A stretch of DNA of 9,220 nucleotides from an uncultured Phycisphaerales bacterium (GTDB taxonomy: Bacteria > Planctomycetota > Phycisphaerae > WQYP01). The notes under the pieces are model-generated. The model searched no databases, was not told where the DNA came from, and saw nothing but the letters and a program-made list of their open reading frames with translations. Positions 6,924 through 9,220 of the stretch are shown piece after piece. The translations under genes were made by a program, and so were the position numbers. Where the stretch lies: the NCBI GenBank assembly GCA_937901265.1, contig CALCHA010000587.1, positions 1-9,220 of the forward strand, given 5' to 3'. Position 1 is the stretch's first letter, and each line of letters starts with the position of its first letter.

Positions 6924-9220
6924 TCATTGACCCCCAGAGGCCGTCAACGTGACCGCCGCCGCCGAATAGGGTGGGAGCGTGAACGTTGCCGCGGCGTGGT
7001 CGAGCGTGACCGGTGCGTCATGCGGGGCGATGGCGTCGGGGTGTTCCATCGAGTTCTTCGCCAGCAGATTGCCCGGGGCGACCAGTTGCATGGTGGCGGC
7101 GGCGGGGGTGAAGCCGGCGAGCGTCGCGGCGATGGGCATGGCGGCGTCGGTGGGGTTGACGGCTTTCAGGTAGACGTGCTGGCCGTCGTCGGTGCGCGTG
7201 GCGACGAGGTTGAGGTGCGGGCTTTTGTCGAGGCCATCGACGGTGAGGCGGGTGGGGGCGAAGTGGTCGCGCCAGAGTTTCATCACGACGTAGTTGGGGC
7301 CGGGGAACCAGGAGCGCTGGTCAAAGTTGATGAAGGCGTTGTCCCAGTCGCGGGCGCCCGTGTACCGGAACAGCAGCGCGGGGCCGCCAATCTCCAGATG
7401 CTCGCCATGTTTTTCGAAGACGTTCAGCAGGCCGCCCGCATACAGGCCTGTCCGCCAGTCCGTGGTCTGCAGGTTCCATTCGGAGACATCCAGCTTGATG
7501 GCGGGGTTGGCGGATTTCGCAACCAGCTTCTCGATGTCGCTGTAGAGCCGATCCTGATCCGCCACGCCTGTCTCGAACTGCGGCGGATCGGTGTAGTGGT
7601 GGATCGAGAGAATGTCGAAGTCTTTGGCGGCGCGGTTGACGAGGGTGGTGTCGTAGCGGCGGTCCAGGGCGTTGCCGCCGTGGGCGATGATGGTGATCGT
7701 CGGATCGACCTTTTTCATCGCGGCGGCGAAAAGGGGCACCGCGCGCGCGTAAACCGCCGGATCGGGCTGGAGCGAACGCCAGAGTTCGTTGTCGATCTCA
7801 AAAAATTTGACGTGGTAAGGCGCGGGGTGGCCATTGGCGGCGCGGACCTTCCCCCACGTCGAATCCGCCGGGCCGTTGACGTACTCCACCCAGTCGCAGG
7901 CTTCCTGAATCCAGGGTGCCCACTCGGCCGCGTTCTTCGTGCCGGTGACGTGCATGCCCGTGTTGACCACCAGCAGCGGCTCGCAAGCCAGCTTGCGGCA
8001 GAGCGTCATGTACTCGTCGGTGCCGAGGGCATTGGTGTCGTAATCCTCCCACATGGGGGTGAGGTTCTTGGTGCGCTTTTCCTGGGGACCAATGCCGTTC
8101 TTCCAGTGATACTGCTCCAGGTAACAGCCGCCGGGCCAGCGGATGATCGTGGGCTTGAGCGCGGCGAAGGCGGCGTACACATCGGGGCGGAAGCCGTCGT
8201 TTTTGATCGAAGCTTCGGACATCAGGGAGACCTGGTCGATCCACGCGTTCGCGCCTTGCGGCAGGGTGATGCGGAGCGTGGCGTCGGGCGCATCGTCGGG
8301 TGCCACAAAATCAATGGGTGTCCGGGTCCACCGGTCGTCAGGCGGCGGGAGCGGCAGATTCGCCAGATGTTTGTCGCCGCTGACCAGTTGCACGCTTCCA
8401 CCGATCATCCGCCCCGCCCCGTCCTTCGCCGCGGTATTGCCGAAAACGTACAGCGAGCCGTGATAGGCCTCCCCTTTTTTCAGCGCCAGGTGCTTCTGCA
8501 GGATGCCGGTCTCGCCGGCGCCGGCGTCGATGTGAATGGCGGTTTCATCGTTGAAGGCGCGATCCGTGACGACGTTCACCGTGCCGGGACCGAACGTTTC
8601 CCAATGGTGCCCCGCCGTGTTCCGCGGCCGGGCAATTTCCGGAAGCCCTTCAAAAAGCGTCTTGCCGGCCAGATCGGTGACCTTGCAGTTCTTGAACTCG
8701 GCCGCGGTTTCCCAGGTCCCCAGGCCGACGGATCCTGCGTGATCGAGATCCCCAGGGATTTGCGCGTCGATGACGAGTTGCTCGTCGAGCCACGCCTGCA
8801 CATGGTTGTCCTCGCAGCGCACGCGCACGTGGTACCACTTGCCGGTCTCCACCTTCGTGGGAATCGCCCGCGCCCCCAGATCCGCCGCCCGCGGCTCGCC
8901 AAGATGTTGCAGGCGCGACACGGTGTTCGTCCAGCCGGCGATGTTGGCCCAGAAAAACTGATTGCCCTGTACCCGCAGCAGCGCCAGAAAACCTTCGTTG
9001 CCGGCGGTTCTGCGGGCATCGAACGAGAATTCGTAATTCTTCCACGAGGCGTCGCCGAACACGACCTTCGCGCCGTCGGCCATGGACGTCTGCGAGAGAA
9101 TTCCGGCGCCTCCATTCGCGGTCTTGTCGATGGTCCATTTGCCGGCGGAATCGTCGGTGTATTCGAAGGAGCGGTTCCACACCATCTCGCCCCACAGGCC
9201 GTTGTCGCCGCCATTGTAAA
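6924..9220 (-). CDS. GH51 alpha-L-arabinofuranosidase with laminin-G-like and CBM-like domains, 5' end truncated by window
   Basis: It should release arabinose side chains from arabinoxylan or arabinan. Residues are numbered from the Met at 9185, but the frame stays open for 11 more codons to the edge, and those codons (GGDNGLWGE before MVWNRSFE) match the early GH51 motif. So 9185 is internal and the start, with any signal peptide, is outside. Domains: early catalytic-domain strand (to about 10); an inserted concanavalin/LamG-like domain (about 25-180, with GKWYHVRVRCEDNHVQAWLD); a CBM4/9-like beta-sandwich (about 195-325); then the TIM barrel, with WPGGCYLEQYHWKNGIGP (350-367), acid/base Glu467 in FFEIDNEL and nucleophile Glu569 in DVSEWN. 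The usual GNE is DNE here. A beta-sandwich C-terminus follows (about 640-753). Both catalytic glutamates are present, so it is probably active. It is convergent with pepF. The family is secure; the exact substrate is inferred. Confidence 0.92.
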   Translation of the reverse strand, partial: YNGGDNGLWGEMVWNRSFEYTDDSAGKWTIDKTANGGAGILSQTSMADGAKVVFGDASWKNYEFSFDARRTAGNEGFLALLRVQGNQFFWANIAGWTNTVSRLQHLGEPRAADLGARAIPTKVETGKWYHVRVRCEDNHVQAWLDEQLVIDAQIPGDLDHAGSVGLGTWETAAEFKNCKVTDLAGKTLFEGLPEIARPRNTAGHHWETFGPGTVNVVTDRAFNDETAIHIDAGAGETGILQKHLALKKGEAYHGSLYVFGNTAAKDGAGRMIGGSVQLVSGDKHLANLPLPPPDDRWTRTPIDFVAPDDAPDATLRITLPQGANAWIDQVSLMSEASIKNDGFRPDVYAAFAALKPTIIRWPGGCYLEQYHWKNGIGPQEKRTKNLTPMWEDYDTNALGTDEYMTLCRKLACEPLLVVNTGMHVTGTKNAAEWAPWIQEACDWVEYVNGPADSTWGKVRAANGHPAPYHVKFFEIDNELWRSLQPDPAVYARAVPLFAAAMKKVDPTITIIAHGGNALDRRYDTTLVNRAAKDFDILSIHHYTDPPQFETGVADQDRLYSDIEKLVAKSANPAIKLDVSEWNLQTTDWRTGLYAGGLLNVFEKHGEHLEIGGPALLFRYTGARDWDNAFINFDQRSWFPGPNYVVMKLWRDHFAPTRLTVDGLDKSPHLNLVATRTDDGQHVYLKAVNPTDAAMPIAATLAGFTPAAATMQLVAPGNLLAKNSMEHPDAIAPHDAPVTLDHAAATFTLPPYSAAAVTLTASGGQ

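Noticed and set aside
8576..9214. A 212-codon minus-strand frame overlapping the GH51 N-terminal region
   Set aside because: It is another frame of the same strand; the GH51 frame has continuous homology-like motifs across this stretch and no frameshift is needed.

Overview
This window is GC-rich chromosomal DNA from a bacterium. It encodes plant-polysaccharide enzymes next to a DNA-dependent ATPase, a zinc-binding partner protein and a peptidase. The gene set (a divergent CE15-type esterase, a multidomain GH51 arabinofuranosidase, a SNF2/SWIM pair with a histone-H1-like lysine tail, and an M3 oligopeptidase) would suit a Verrucomicrobiota or another PVC/soil lineage. That is an impression from protein style, not a phylogenetic result.

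Layout, left to right. (1) 1-1061, minus strand: a secreted alpha/beta-hydrolase of the CE15 glucuronoyl-esterase type, 3' end outside the window. It runs off the edge without a stop, so a search for closed ORFs misses it. (2) 1062-1151: a 90-bp divergent intergenic region. (3) 1152-3866, plus: a 904-aa SNF2-family helicase-like ATPase with a DUF3670-type N-terminal region. (4) 3885-4823, plus, 18 bp downstream: a 312-aa SWIM zinc-finger protein with a Gly/Tyr/Arg-rich head and a lysine/alanine-rich tail. The two are very probably co-transcribed. (5) 4824-5015: an intergenic region with a weak hairpin and a candidate promoter. (6) 5016-6875, plus: PepF, an M3 oligoendopeptidase. (7) 6876-6923: a 48-bp convergent intergenic region largely filled by a strong hairpin. 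(8) 6924-9220, minus: a GH51 alpha-L-arabinofuranosidase with a laminin-G-like insert and a CBM-like domain. Its reading frame is open through the right edge, so the true start is outside the window.

How the genes relate. The two outer, minus-strand genes both fit removal of side groups from glucuronoarabinoxylan (uronoyl ester and arabinose). The central plus-strand block is information-processing (SNF2 plus SWIM) and peptide turnover, with no obvious metabolic link to the sugar genes. No RNA genes, insertion sequences, CRISPR arrays or phage genes were seen. The part that most deserves follow-up is the SNF2/SWIM pair: a remodeller-like motor beside a small Zn-binding protein with chromatin-like disordered ends. 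The pairing of these families in bacteria is known, but its function is not, and nothing else in the window resembles a defence cassette.
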